A stretch of DNA of 9,926 bases from Selenomonadaceae bacterium (lineage in GTDB: Bacteria > Bacillota > Negativicutes > Selenomonadales > Selenomonadaceae), in the NCBI GenBank assembly GCA_016286075.1, contig JAEERZ010000061.1, positions 1-9,926 on the forward strand. Reading direction: 5' to 3'. Below the pieces are notes generated by a model, which saw nothing but the letters and a program-made list of their open reading frames with translations, was not told where the DNA came from and made no database searches. Made by a program: the position numbers and the translations under genes. The first letter of the stretch is position 1. Each line of letters begins with the position of its first letter. Shown piece after piece: positions 1 to 5,861 of the stretch.

Positions 1-1
1 T

Positions 2-139
2 TCGCTCATAAAAGAACTGCTGGCAATCCGGGGAGGCGACGCGCCGGAGGAACTGCGCGGGGAAGCTGTGGGAGAATGGATACGAAACCAAAGGACCCGC
101 TATATACAGACTGCGGCAAAGCAATGGAAGAATGAATGA
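2..139 (+). CDS. 3' end of an unrecognised gene (partial)
   Basis: An open frame runs from the left edge of the window to a TGA at 137-139, giving the last 45 residues of a protein. It begins SLIKELLAIRGG and ends AAKQWKNE. The segment is charged and looks helical (GEAVGEWIRNQ, then TRYIQTAAKQ), with no membrane segment. The composition and codon use look like real coding sequence, and the frame ends just before a repeat-rich intergenic region, as a gene end would. I do not recognise the family from this tail, so no function is assigned. The ndk promoter lies downstream, so this gene is probably a separate transcription unit. Confidence 0.55.
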   Translation, partial: SLIKELLAIRGGDAPEELRGEAVGEWIRNQRTRYIQTAAKQWKNE

Positions 140-150
140 ACTTCTAAATA

Positions 151-198
151 CTCCCTCCGTCACGCCTCCGGCGTGCCACCTCCCTCATAGAGGGAGGC
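151..198. repeat. Hairpin repeat unit 1 (REP/MITE-like)
   Basis: This short GC-rich unit consists of two nested inverted repeats. CACGCC (161-166) and GGCGTG (170-175) flank a 3-nt loop. CCTCCCTC (179-186) and GAGGGAGG (190-197) flank ATA. The first seven bases, CTCCCTC (151-157), can also pair with GAGGGAG at 190-196, so the whole unit can fold into a closed cruciform-like structure. It has no T-tract that would make it a normal terminator and no coding potential. Its form suggests a dispersed intergenic palindromic element. That it is multi-copy is inferred and cannot be seen from one window. Confidence 0.6.
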
Positions 199-216
199 TA
201 AAAACGCGCTAATTAC

Positions 217-279
217 GCCCTCCTCTCAGAGGAGAAACATGCCAGTGGCATGTTTCTTGGCACGAAGTGCCGGGAGGAG
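217..279. repeat. Hairpin repeat unit 2 (REP/MITE-like)
   Basis: A second unit follows 18 bp after the first and contains three consecutive hairpins: CTCCTC/GAGGAG around 220-234, AAACATGCC (235-243) with GGCATGTTT (247-255), and GGCAC (259-263) with GTGCC (267-271). It begins with GCCCTCCTC and ends with GGGAGGAG, so its outer ends are also roughly complementary. The middle hairpin is nine perfect pairs with a 3-nt loop and may be an insertion into a simpler repeat core. After it, 280-335 is plain AT-rich leader before the ndk promoter. Like unit 1 it appears to be a non-coding dispersed repeat; transcribed copies would form stable RNA stems. Confidence 0.6.
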
Positions 280-335
280 TTCCAAGAAAGCAAAGTTTTT
301 TAGAGATGCCTTTAAATGAATCAACTACCGTTGTC

Positions 336-364
336 TTTACATTTTTACAATAGGAATTTATAAT
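336..364 (+). promoter_or_regulatory. Sigma-A-type promoter for ndk
   Basis: TTTACA (336-341) and a perfect TATAAT (359-364) are separated by exactly 17 bp in AT-rich DNA. Transcription should start near 371, leaving a leader of roughly 35 nt with the ribosome binding site AAGGAG at 391-396. It is the best promoter in this gap and sits after the repeat units, so the ndk transcript should not include them. Confidence 0.8.
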
Positions 365-404
365 AGCTAAGGTGATTTAAATTTTATTCAAAGGAGAAAA
401 ATGT

Positions 405-821
405 ATGGAAAAAACATTGGTACTTGTAAAACCGGATGCTTTTAAAGCGAATCATACGGGAGACATCATCAAGATTTATGAGGACGCGGGCCTTCGCTTG
501 GTTGCCGTCCGCATGATGAAGATGACGAAAGACGTGGCTGCAAAGCATTATGAGGAGCATATCGGGCGTCCTTATTATGAGGAACTGGAGAGCTTCATGA
601 CCTCCGGTCCGATCGTGGCTATGGTGCTCGCAGGCGACAACGCTATTGCCAAGGTTCGCGAGATCAACGGCAAGACCGATCCGAAGGAAGCGGCGGAAGG
701 TACGATCCGCAAGCTCTATGCGGCGAGCAAGGGCGAGAACGCCGTTCATGCGTCGGACAGCCCGGAGAGCGCGGCGCGCGAAATCCATATTTTCTTCAAC
801 GAGACGGAAATTTTTGACTGA
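405..821 (+). CDS. ndk: Nucleoside diphosphate kinase
   Basis: This 138-residue cytoplasmic enzyme moves the gamma phosphate of ATP onto other nucleoside diphosphates through a phosphohistidine, supplying NTPs and dNTPs. The whole chain matches the family in length and order. The N-terminal VKPDAF carries the conserved Lys9. The Arg of GTIR (near 102) fits the phosphate-binding arginine. The active-site histidine is His115 in NAVHASDSPESAAREI. The usual Gly after this His is Ala here, a mild variant. The start at 405 follows AAGGAG (391-396) with an 8-nt spacer; an ATG at 401 is out of frame. It is the first gene of a two-gene unit behind a strong promoter, 21 bp before a cobalamin adenosyltransferase gene. 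The two enzymes share no direct pathway step beyond ATP-linked chemistry, so the pairing may be incidental. Confidence 0.96.
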   Translation: MEKTLVLVKPDAFKANHTGDIIKIYEDAGLRLVAVRMMKMTKDVAAKHYEEHIGRPYYEELESFMTSGPIVAMVLAGDNAIAKVREINGKTDPKEAAEGTIRKLYAASKGENAVHASDSPESAAREIHIFFNETEIFD

Positions 822-842
822 TTTTGAACGAGGTGAAAGAGC

Positions 843-1355
843 ATGGGCGTTTACACGAAAACAGGAGATAAGGGACAGACGAGCCTTTATACGGGACAGC
901 GCGTGGACAAAGATTCGCTCCGCGTTGAGACTTACGGCATCATTGACGAAATGAACTCGGCCCTCGGCATGGCGCGCGCCTTCTGTGAGAACAAAGAAGT
1001 GCAGCAGTTGATTCTCGCGCTTCAGCGGGATATTCCGAGTTTCATGGCCGACCTCGCCAGCGTCGGCACACGCCCGATGATCAACGAGTACCATATCAAG
1101 GATATGGAAAATGAAATGGACCGTATCGAGAACGAAGTCGGCGCGCTCGGCTGCTTCCTGATTCCGGGCAGCACCAAGGGCGGCGCGATGCTCGATCTCG
1201 CGCGTACGATCGCGCGCAGAGCCGAGCGGCAGATGCTTCGTCTTGCGAAGGAGGAGGAGGTTGCGGAAGTCGACCGCCTCTATATCAATCGCCTTTCGGA
1301 TTATTGCTTCATGCTCATGCGTCTGGAAGAGAAGGACGTGCCTCCGGTAGAGTAA
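843..1355 (+). CDS. PduO-type ATP:cob(I)alamin adenosyltransferase
   Basis: This 170-residue enzyme attaches the 5'-deoxyadenosyl group of ATP to cob(I)alamin, making coenzyme B12 for radical mutases and dehydratases. Family signatures are clear. The N-terminal ATP loop reads YTKTGDKGQTSLY (4-16). VETYGIIDEMNSALG (28-42) follows, then the LIPGS turn (106-110) and the helix with ARTIARRAER (120-129), whose arginines and Glu128 belong to the active site. YINRLSDYCFMLMR (147-160) closes the helical bundle. The length is slightly short because the C-terminal tail is brief, but no core block is missing. The start has a GAGGTGA ribosome binding site at 830-836, six bases upstream. It is cotranscribed with ndk and followed by an intrinsic terminator. 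It could be named cobO, pduO or mmaB-like; homology is to the PduO class, not the CobA class. Confidence 0.93.
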   Translation: MGVYTKTGDKGQTSLYTGQRVDKDSLRVETYGIIDEMNSALGMARAFCENKEVQQLILALQRDIPSFMADLASVGTRPMINEYHIKDMENEMDRIENEVGALGCFLIPGSTKGGAMLDLARTIARRAERQMLRLAKEEEVAEVDRLYINRLSDYCFMLMRLEEKDVPPVE

Positions 1356-1371
1356 TCTGATTTTGATTAAG

Positions 1372-1409
1372 ACCGCTTTCGTTTTACAACGAAGGCGGTT
1401 TTTTCTTTT
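1372..1409 (+). terminator. Intrinsic terminator of the ndk unit
   Basis: ACCGCTTTCGTT (1372-1383) pairs with AACGAAGGCGGT (1388-1399) around a TTAC loop. The stem is 12 bp with a single T-G wobble. A T-rich tract (1399-1409) follows directly. It starts 16 bp after the adenosyltransferase stop codon and separates this unit from the ylxM promoter. Confidence 0.9.
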
Positions 1410-1443
1410 GCGTCAACATTTTTCGAGTGACAAGGAAAAATGC

Positions 1444-1472
1444 TTGACAGGGGTGAGGTTATCCGTTATACT
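1444..1472 (+). promoter_or_regulatory. Promoter of the ylxM-ffh-trmD cluster
   Basis: A perfect -35 box TTGACA (1444-1449) and TATACT (1467-1472) are 17 bp apart, a near-consensus sigma-A promoter. The transcript should start near 1479, giving a leader of about 27 nt before ylxM. It is the only strong promoter I see in the cluster and probably drives at least ylxM, ffh and rpsP. Confidence 0.85.
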
Positions 1473-1505
1473 GTGCAAGTCAATGTTTAAGTCGTGGTGA
1501 AATAT

Positions 1506-1859
1506 ATGCTGGAAGAATTTCTGCGCCGTTCGGCGTTGTTTGATTTTTACGGCGCGCTTCTGACCGAGAAGCAGCAGCGATGTCTTTCCATGAGTTTGTT
1601 CGACGATTATTCCCTGTCGGAGATCGGAGAAGAGTTGGGGATTTCCCGGCAGGCGGTGCATGACATGCTGCATCGTTCCGAACAGGCGATGGAGGAATAT
1701 GAAGCCCGCTTAGGATTGCTTGCGCGGCGTGACGCCGAGAGAGAGACGCTTGCAAAAGTGTATGAAGGCTTGAAGGCGCTGCATGTCAACGACGCAGACG
1801 CGAAAGATGAGCTCTTGGGATTGCTTGCGCCGTTCGCGGGGCTGGAGGATATGAAATGA
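1506..1859 (+). CDS. ylxM: YlxM family SRP-operon DNA-binding-like protein
   Basis: YlxM is a small helix-turn-helix protein (117 residues) normally encoded just before ffh and thought to modulate signal recognition particle function. The N-terminal block LFDFYGALLTEKQ (11-23) is the family signature. The helix-turn-helix region spans about 37-57, with EIGEELGISRQAVHDML resembling sigma-factor region 4. The C-terminal half (60-117) is charged and helical and more variable. I chose ATG 1506 over the in-frame GTGs at 1494 and 1497 because family members begin with ML(E/D)K-like residues and because GGTGA (1496-1500) is well placed as a ribosome binding site for 1506. Its stop overlaps the ffh start by four bases (ATGA), implying translational coupling. 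Confidence 0.9.
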   Translation: MLEEFLRRSALFDFYGALLTEKQQRCLSMSLFDDYSLSEIGEELGISRQAVHDMLHRSEQAMEEYEARLGLLARRDAERETLAKVYEGLKALHVNDADAKDELLGLLAPFAGLEDMK

Positions 1860-3205
1860 TTTTTGAGGGATTGGCCGACCGACTGCAGGAGACCTTTAAG
1901 AAGCTCCGCGGACATGGGAAGCTGACGGAGGAAGACGTCAACGAGGCCATGCGCGAAGTCCGCATGGCGCTCCTTGAAGCGGACGTCAATTTCAAGGTCG
2001 TCAAGGACTTCGTCAAACGCGTAAAGGAACGCGCCATAGGGCAGGACGTTTTGGAAACGCTGACGCCCGCGCAGGCCGTTATCCGCATCGTCAACGAGGA
2101 ATTGACGGAGTTGATGGGCGGGACGCAAAGCCGCCTGAATATCTCCGCGCAGCCGCCGACAGTCGTCATGATGGTCGGACTGCAGGGCTCCGGTAAGACG
2201 ACGACGGCGGGCAAGCTGGCGAGGAACCTCAAGAAGCAGGGCAAGCATCCGCTCCTCGTGGCGGACGATATCTATAGGCCGGCTGCGGTCAAGCAGCTCC
2301 AAGTTCTTGGTGAACAGTTGGAAATCCCGGTGTTTTCCATGGAGGCCGGAACAGACGCCGTTACGATTGCGCATAATGCGCTGGAGCACGCTTTGTCCCA
2401 TGCGCTTGACGTCGTACTGATCGATACGGCGGGCCGTCTTCATATCAACGAAGAGCTGATGCAGGAACTGCGTTCCGTCAAGGCGGAAGTTCATCCCCAT
2501 GAAATCCTGCTTGTCGTCGACGCGATGACAGGACAGGATGCGGTCAACGTCGCTGAAAGCTTTCATAAAGAACTTGGCGTCGACGGCGTAGTGCTGACAA
2601 AGATGGACGGCGACGCCCGAGGCGGCGCGGCTCTTTCCGTCAAGGCGGTCACGGGCTGCCCGATCAAGTTCGTCGGTATGGGCGAGAAGCTCGACGCTTT
2701 GGAGCCCTTCTATCCCGACCGGATGGCTTCTCGAATCCTCGGCATGGGCGACGTGCTCTCGTTGATCGAGAAAGCGCAGAGCGTCTATGACGCCGAGGAA
2801 GCCAAAAAGATCGAGAAGAAGATCCGGAAGAACGACTTCACGCTGGACGATTTCCTCGAGCAGCTCCAACAAATCCGTAAAATGGGTTCCTTCGGGGACA
2901 TTCTCGGGATGCTGCCCGGCATGGGCAACGTCAAGAAGCAGCTCGAAGGCGTCGACGTCGATTTGAACGGCAAGGAGATCAAACACGTCGAGGCGATCAT
3001 CCGCTCCATGACGCCCGCGGAAAGGGCGGACATCACGATCGTCAACGGCAGCCGCCGCAAGCGCATCGCGCAGGGAAGCGGGACGCGCATCCAGGACGTC
3101 AACAAGGTCCTGAAACAATTTGCCGAAATGCGGAAAATGATGAAGAAGATGAAAAAACTGCAGGGAAAGGGCCTTTCGAGGTTCCGTCTGCCGTTCCTTC
3201 CGTAA
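1856..3205 (+). CDS. ffh: Signal recognition particle protein Ffh (SRP54)
   Basis: Ffh is the GTPase subunit of the signal recognition particle. It binds 4.5S/6S RNA and hydrophobic signal sequences on nascent chains and delivers ribosomes to FtsY at the membrane. The 449 residues show all three domains. The N domain is about 1-95. The G domain has the P-loop GLQGSGKTTT (108-117), DIYRPAA (138-144), DTAGR (190-194) and TKMDGDARGG (248-257). The M domain runs from about 300, with GMLPGMG (351-357) and the RNA-binding motif SRRKRIAQGSGT (399-410). The tail is short and ends in RFRLPFLP rather than a long Met/Gly-rich stretch. Total length is still normal for the family, so there is no sign of truncation. 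It is translationally coupled to ylxM. FtsY and the SRP RNA are not in the window. Confidence 0.97.
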   Translation: MIFEGLADRLQETFKKLRGHGKLTEEDVNEAMREVRMALLEADVNFKVVKDFVKRVKERAIGQDVLETLTPAQAVIRIVNEELTELMGGTQSRLNISAQPPTVVMMVGLQGSGKTTTAGKLARNLKKQGKHPLLVADDIYRPAAVKQLQVLGEQLEIPVFSMEAGTDAVTIAHNALEHALSHALDVVLIDTAGRLHINEELMQELRSVKAEVHPHEILLVVDAMTGQDAVNVAESFHKELGVDGVVLTKMDGDARGGAALSVKAVTGCPIKFVGMGEKLDALEPFYPDRMASRILGMGDVLSLIEKAQSVYDAEEAKKIEKKIRKNDFTLDDFLEQLQQIRKMGSFGDILGMLPGMGNVKKQLEGVDVDLNGKEIKHVEAIIRSMTPAERADITIVNGSRRKRIAQGSGTRIQDVNKVLKQFAEMRKMMKKMKKLQGKGLSRFRLPFLP

Positions 3206-3255
3206 AGTCAATTTCTGCTTTCATAAATATTTATCATTATAGGGAGGTGAAAAGG

Positions 3256-3531
3256 ATGGCAGTTAAAATTCGTTTGAACCGCATGGGTGCGAAAAAGAAG
3301 CCGTTTTACCGTATCGTCGTAGCCGATTCGCGTTCTCCGCGCGACGGCCGTTTCATCGAGATTGTCGGAAACTACGATTCCACGAAGGAGCCGGCAGTAG
3401 TCAACGTCGATGAGGAGAAGGTGCTCGAGTGGCTCCAGAAGGGCGCGCAGCCGACGGACACTGTTCGTTCGTTGCTCAGCCATAAGGGGATCATGGCCAA
3501 GTTCGACGCTCTGAAGCACGCGAAAAAATAA
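3256..3531 (+). CDS. rpsP: 30S ribosomal protein S16
   Basis: S16 is a small-subunit protein needed for 30S assembly, where it binds 16S rRNA. The 91-residue product starts MAVKIRLNRMGAKKKPFYRI, which is the family signature. VADSRSPRDGRFIEIVGNYD follows, and then the WLQKGAQPTDTVRSLL segment (about 61-76). The start is ATG 3256: an in-frame GTG at 3247 lies inside the near-perfect ribosome binding site AGGGAGGTGA (3241-3250) and cannot be the start. It lies 50 bp after ffh; that gap is AT-rich but has no convincing promoter. Position between ffh and the KH protein is the conserved Firmicutes order. Confidence 0.97.
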   Translation: MAVKIRLNRMGAKKKPFYRIVVADSRSPRDGRFIEIVGNYDSTKEPAVVNVDEEKVLEWLQKGAQPTDTVRSLLSHKGIMAKFDALKHAKK

Positions 3532-3596
3532 CATCGCAGGCAAAAGAGCGAGATCTCTCTGCGGGGTTGTCATTTCCCGAAGAAAGAGGAATTCAC

Positions 3597-3824
3597 ATGA
3601 AAGAGATTGTTGAAATTATTGCAAGATCTCTTGTAGATCATCCGGAATCGGTCGTCGTCGAGGAAAAAGAGGAGGACCGCATGACCGTGTTTGAGCTGCA
3701 TGTGGCTCAAGAAGATATGGGAAAGGTCATCGGCAAACAGGGCCGTATCGCGAAAGCTTTGCGAACTGTTGTGAAAGCCGCTGCCACCCGTGAAAACAAA
3801 AGGGTCACTGTGGAGATCATCTGA
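3597..3824 (+). CDS. khpA: KH-domain RNA-binding protein KhpA (YlqC)
   Basis: This is a single KH domain of 75 residues that binds RNA. In Firmicutes KhpA works with the KhpB/EloR (Jag) protein in RNA-level control of cell elongation and division; that role is from the family, not the sequence. The GXXG loop is Gly-Lys-Gln-Gly at 46-49 within MGKVIGKQGRIAKALRTVV, and the final strand reads KRVTVEII. The start is ATG 3597 because GAGGA (3586-3590) is six bases upstream and MKEIVEIIARSLVDHPE matches the family start. An in-frame TTG at 3567 would add ten unlikely residues. It is 65 bp after rpsP, and a hairpin follows its stop codon. Confidence 0.93.
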   Translation: MKEIVEIIARSLVDHPESVVVEEKEEDRMTVFELHVAQEDMGKVIGKQGRIAKALRTVVKAAATRENKRVTVEII

Positions 3825-3831
3825 GAGATAT

Positions 3832-3873
3832 GCGGCAATATGCCCTTTTTGCGGGGCATTTGCCGCTGTTTTT
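3832..3873 (+). terminator. Terminator-like hairpin between khpA and ylqD
   Basis: GCGGCAA (3832-3838) pairs with TTGCCGC (3860-3866), and ATGCCC (3840-3845) with GGGCAT (3854-3859). This makes 13 base pairs with one bulged T and an 8-nt loop. Five T residues follow at 3869-3873 after TG. It has the form of an intrinsic terminator, though the T-tract is short and offset. It lies inside an otherwise continuous same-strand cluster, so it is likelier to be a partial terminator or an RNA 3'-end processing stem than a full stop. Confidence 0.55.
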
Positions 3874-3913
3874 GTCGGGAGGATTACATTCCTGACGGAA
3901 AAGGAGAAACGGA

Positions 3914-4321
3914 ATGGACAGCATCAGTTTAAAAGTGCCGGTCGCGATCAAGGCAAAGCTGACGGAAAAACTCAGGAAAAACATCAGCGACGATCTGACG
4001 CAAAAAATACAGCAAGTCACGTTGGCACTGCAGCAGCTTGATATTGAGGAAAAGCGCGTTATTCAGGAAGAGGCCCAAGGTAATCTGCAGGCGCTGCAGG
4101 CGATTCGTCAGCACTTTGCTGCGGAGCGGCAGCAGCGGGAAGCTTTCAAGGCGGACGCGGAACAGAAATTATCCGATATCGGCAAACTCGCGCTCGGCGC
4201 GGAAATCGCGCAGGGTCAGCTGGAGCGTCAGGTTGAGGTGAAGGTCGGAGACGATTTCTCATCGGTGATGAACGTCGAGATCTTGCTGGAAGATGGAAAA
4301 GTCATTGCCATCCGCAGCTGA
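3914..4321 (+). CDS. ylqD: YlqD family protein
   Basis: This 135-residue protein has no established biochemical function. Its identity rests on its position between khpA and rimM, as in Bacillus, and on a matching architecture. A short N-terminal strand (SISLKVPVAIKAKL, 3-16) leads into a long charged, heptad-like helix predicted to be a coiled coil (about 17-90, rich in Q, E, K and L). A compact C-terminal beta segment, VEVKVGDDFSSVMNVEILLEDG (about 107-128), ends the protein. No signal peptide or membrane helix is visible, so it is probably cytosolic. The start at 3914 has AAGGAG at 3901-3906, seven bases upstream. Its 3' end overlaps the start of rimM by 29 bp, so the two are probably translationally linked. 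Confidence 0.85.
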   Translation: MDSISLKVPVAIKAKLTEKLRKNISDDLTQKIQQVTLALQQLDIEEKRVIQEEAQGNLQALQAIRQHFAAERQQREAFKADAEQKLSDIGKLALGAEIAQGQLERQVEVKVGDDFSSVMNVEILLEDGKVIAIRS

Positions 4322-4814
4322 GCGGCGTATCGTCATCGGCAAGGCAGGAGCTCCGCATGGCGTCAAGGGCGAAATGAAGATCATCCCTATGACGGATTTT
4401 CCCGATCGCTTCGAGGGAATGACGCATTGCTATATCGGCGATAAGTTTGTGGAGATTACGGGCGTTCGCTATCAGAAAAACCATATCTTGATGACCGTGA
4501 AAGGTATTTCATCCCGTGAGGACGCGGCGGCGCTGGTTGGCGAGTTCGTTTCCGTCGACCGGTCGGAGGCCGTTCCCTTGAAAGAGGGGGAATACTATAT
4601 AGCGGATATTCTTGGCCTTTCCGTTTTGGATACGGACGGGAATACGCTCGGCACGGTCACGGACGTCCTTCAGACCGGCAGCAACGACGTCTATGTCGTA
4701 TCGCTTCCCGGGCGTCGCGAGGATATACTGGTTCCTGCGCTGAAGAAAGTCGTTCTGGAAATATCCGTTGAGGAAGGAAAAATGGTTGTTTCTATGCCGG
4801 AAGTGGTGGAGTAA
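4293..4814 (+). CDS. rimM: Ribosome maturation factor RimM
   Basis: RimM binds S19 on the 30S head and is needed for 16S rRNA processing and late assembly. The 173-residue chain has the N-terminal RimM domain, with GKAGAPHGVKGEMKI (16-30) and REDAAALVGEFVSVDR (75-90). A C-terminal PRC barrel follows: GEYYIADILGLSV (99-111), TGSNDVYVV (128-136) and EDILVPALKKVV (143-154). The first 12 residues (to Arg12) are longer than the typical start, because the gene begins inside ylqD. ATG 4293 has only a weak GGA-containing ribosome binding site; TTG 4305 is a possible alternative. The stop codon shares its last A with the ATG of trmD (TAATG), so the pair is translationally coupled, the usual rimM-trmD arrangement. 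Confidence 0.94.
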   Translation: MEKSLPSAAERRIVIGKAGAPHGVKGEMKIIPMTDFPDRFEGMTHCYIGDKFVEITGVRYQKNHILMTVKGISSREDAAALVGEFVSVDRSEAVPLKEGEYYIADILGLSVLDTDGNTLGTVTDVLQTGSNDVYVVSLPGRREDILVPALKKVVLEISVEEGKMVVSMPEVVE

Positions 4815-5560
4815 TGCGTATCGATATTGTGTCCCTGTTTCCGGATATGTTCAGGGGACCGTTTAACGACAGCATCATTCAGCGTGCGCAGGATAATGGG
4901 ATTCTAAATATCCATATCCTGAATCCGCGCGATTTTTCTTTCGATCGGCATAAGCACGTCGATGATTCTCCGTTTGGCGGAGGCAGCGGCATGGTATTGA
5001 AACCGGAGCCCATGTTCCGGGCGATGCGCTTCCTGTCGGAAACGACTTCTTACGAGCGGCGGCGCGTACTCTTGATGAGTCCGGACGGGGAAGTCTTCAG
5101 CCAGAGAAAGGCCAAAGAACTTTCCGTTTACGACCAGCTCATTTTCCTTTGCGGGCATTATGAAGGCTTTGACGCTCGTATCACGGAACTGGCGGATGAA
5201 GTCTTGTCCATCGGCGATTATGTATTGACGGGCGGAGAATTGCCCGCGATGGTGATGGTCGATGCGGTCGCGCGGATGCTTCCCGGCGTGTTGGGATCGG
5301 AGGAATCCGCCCCGACGGATTCTTTTTATCACGGGCTTCTGGAATTTCCGCAGTATACGCGTCCGCGCGAGTATCATGGCAGGTGCGTTCCTGAGATACT
5401 GTTTTCCGGCGACCATGCAAAGATTGCCGCTTGGCGCCGGCGCGAATCATTGCGCACCACCTTCGAGCGCCGTCCCGATCTGCTTGAGAAGGCAGACCTT
5501 ACGGATGAAGATCGGGCGTTCATAGATGCGCTGCAGGCAAACAAAAACGACGACCGGTGA
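4814..5560 (+). CDS. trmD: tRNA (guanine-N1)-methyltransferase TrmD
   Basis: TrmD uses S-adenosylmethionine to methylate G37 next to the anticodon of tRNAs reading CUN, CCN and CGG, preventing +1 frameshifting; it is essential in most bacteria. The 248 residues are full length. Visible are the SPOUT trefoil-knot motifs: LSPDG-like MSPDGE (88-93), LCGHYEGFDAR (112-122) and SIGDYVLTGGELPAM (132-146). Arg154 and Asp169 (in APTDSF) match the catalytic positions of the E. coli enzyme. EFPQYTRP (177-184) is also conserved. The last five or so codons (ending NKNDDR) and the stop codon form the left arm and loop of a strong terminator. The usual next gene, rplS, is not present. Confidence 0.97.
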   Translation: MRIDIVSLFPDMFRGPFNDSIIQRAQDNGILNIHILNPRDFSFDRHKHVDDSPFGGGSGMVLKPEPMFRAMRFLSETTSYERRRVLLMSPDGEVFSQRKAKELSVYDQLIFLCGHYEGFDARITELADEVLSIGDYVLTGGELPAMVMVDAVARMLPGVLGSEESAPTDSFYHGLLEFPQYTRPREYHGRCVPEILFSGDHAKIAAWRRRESLRTTFERRPDLLEKADLTDEDRAFIDALQANKNDDR

Positions 5561-5580
5561 GATGCCGGTCGTCGTTTTTT
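5543..5580. terminator. Bidirectional terminator overlapping the trmD 3' end
   Basis: Positions 5543-5557 and 5565-5579 are perfect reverse complements (15 bp, core ACGACGACCGG) around a 7-nt loop. The plus-strand arm ends in a run of T (5575-5580). The left arm begins with five A, which is a U-run on the minus strand. It can therefore terminate trmD on the plus strand and the convergent antitoxin gene (stop codon at 5588) on the minus strand. The trmD stop codon lies in the loop at 5558-5560. Confidence 0.92.
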
Positions 5581-5587
5581 GTTTGCG

Positions 5588-5776
5588 TCAATTATTATCG
5601 GACTGCGTCTTTGCAAGATAGAGCTTTTTTTGCAAAGCGTTGAAATCGTCCAGCGACATCATTACAAGATGCTTTCCGTTTTCCCGCTGGATGACGAAGG
5701 TTTCGTTCTCTTCATTGGCACGGTCGGCGTAAAGCGTGAATTCGTTCAGGAATTCTCCGGAAGTAACGGCTTTCAT
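5588..5776 (-). CDS. Phd/YefM-type antitoxin, short and apparently orphan
   Basis: The 62-residue product begins MKAVTSGEFLNEF and contains FVIQRENGKHLVMMSLDDFNAL (about 27-48). This is the diagnostic stretch of Phd/YefM antitoxins: a strand, an R-x-N/D-G-K turn, then (M/L)S-x-x-D/E-(F/Y)-N-A-L. These proteins normally dimerise, bind operator DNA with the N-terminal half and neutralise a RelE/YoeB or Doc toxin with a C-terminal tail. Here the tail after NAL is only about 14 residues (ending KTQSDNN), shorter than in full-length relatives. ATG at 5776 is chosen because AAAGGAG (minus strand, 5792-5786) is nine bases upstream; an upstream in-frame ATG at 5812 would put that motif inside the gene. 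A possible -10 TATAAG lies at 5806-5801. No toxin gene is adjacent on either side. Confidence 0.8.
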   Translation of the reverse strand: MKAVTSGEFLNEFTLYADRANEENETFVIQRENGKHLVMMSLDDFNALQKKLYLAKTQSDNN

Positions 5777-5817
5777 AGGGTAGGGCTCCTTTCGTACAGT
5801 CTTATATGGCAAGGGGA

Positions 5818-5849
5818 GAAGAAAGACCGCACGAACTGTGCGGTCTTTT
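5818..5849 (-). terminator. Terminator hairpin after the small corA-linked gene
   Basis: AAAGACCGCAC (5822-5832) and GTGCGGTCTTT (5838-5848) form a perfect 11-bp stem with a 5-nt loop. On the minus strand it is followed by a pyrimidine-rich TTTCTTCT run, and it starts 13 bp after the stop codon of the 76-residue gene (5862). On the plus strand TTTT also follows, so some bidirectional activity is possible. It separates the corA unit from the antitoxin gene. Confidence 0.7.
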
Positions 5850-5861
5850 GTATGTGCGTTT

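Noticed and set aside
151..279. CRISPR array
   Set aside because: The hairpins differ in sequence and there are no regularly spaced identical repeats or unique spacers.
1607..3211. Long minus-strand open frame of 534 codons opposite ffh
   Set aside because: It is a shadow of the GC-rich ffh coding sequence with no ribosome binding site or family similarity; the same applies to the long minus-strand frames opposite the chemotaxis receptor (8322-9747).
3532..3596. Possible regulatory hairpin in the rpsP-khpA gap (CGCAG...CTGCG with a GAGATCTC palindrome)
   Set aside because: The outer stem is only five pairs around a long loop and no T-tract follows, so it is too weak to call.
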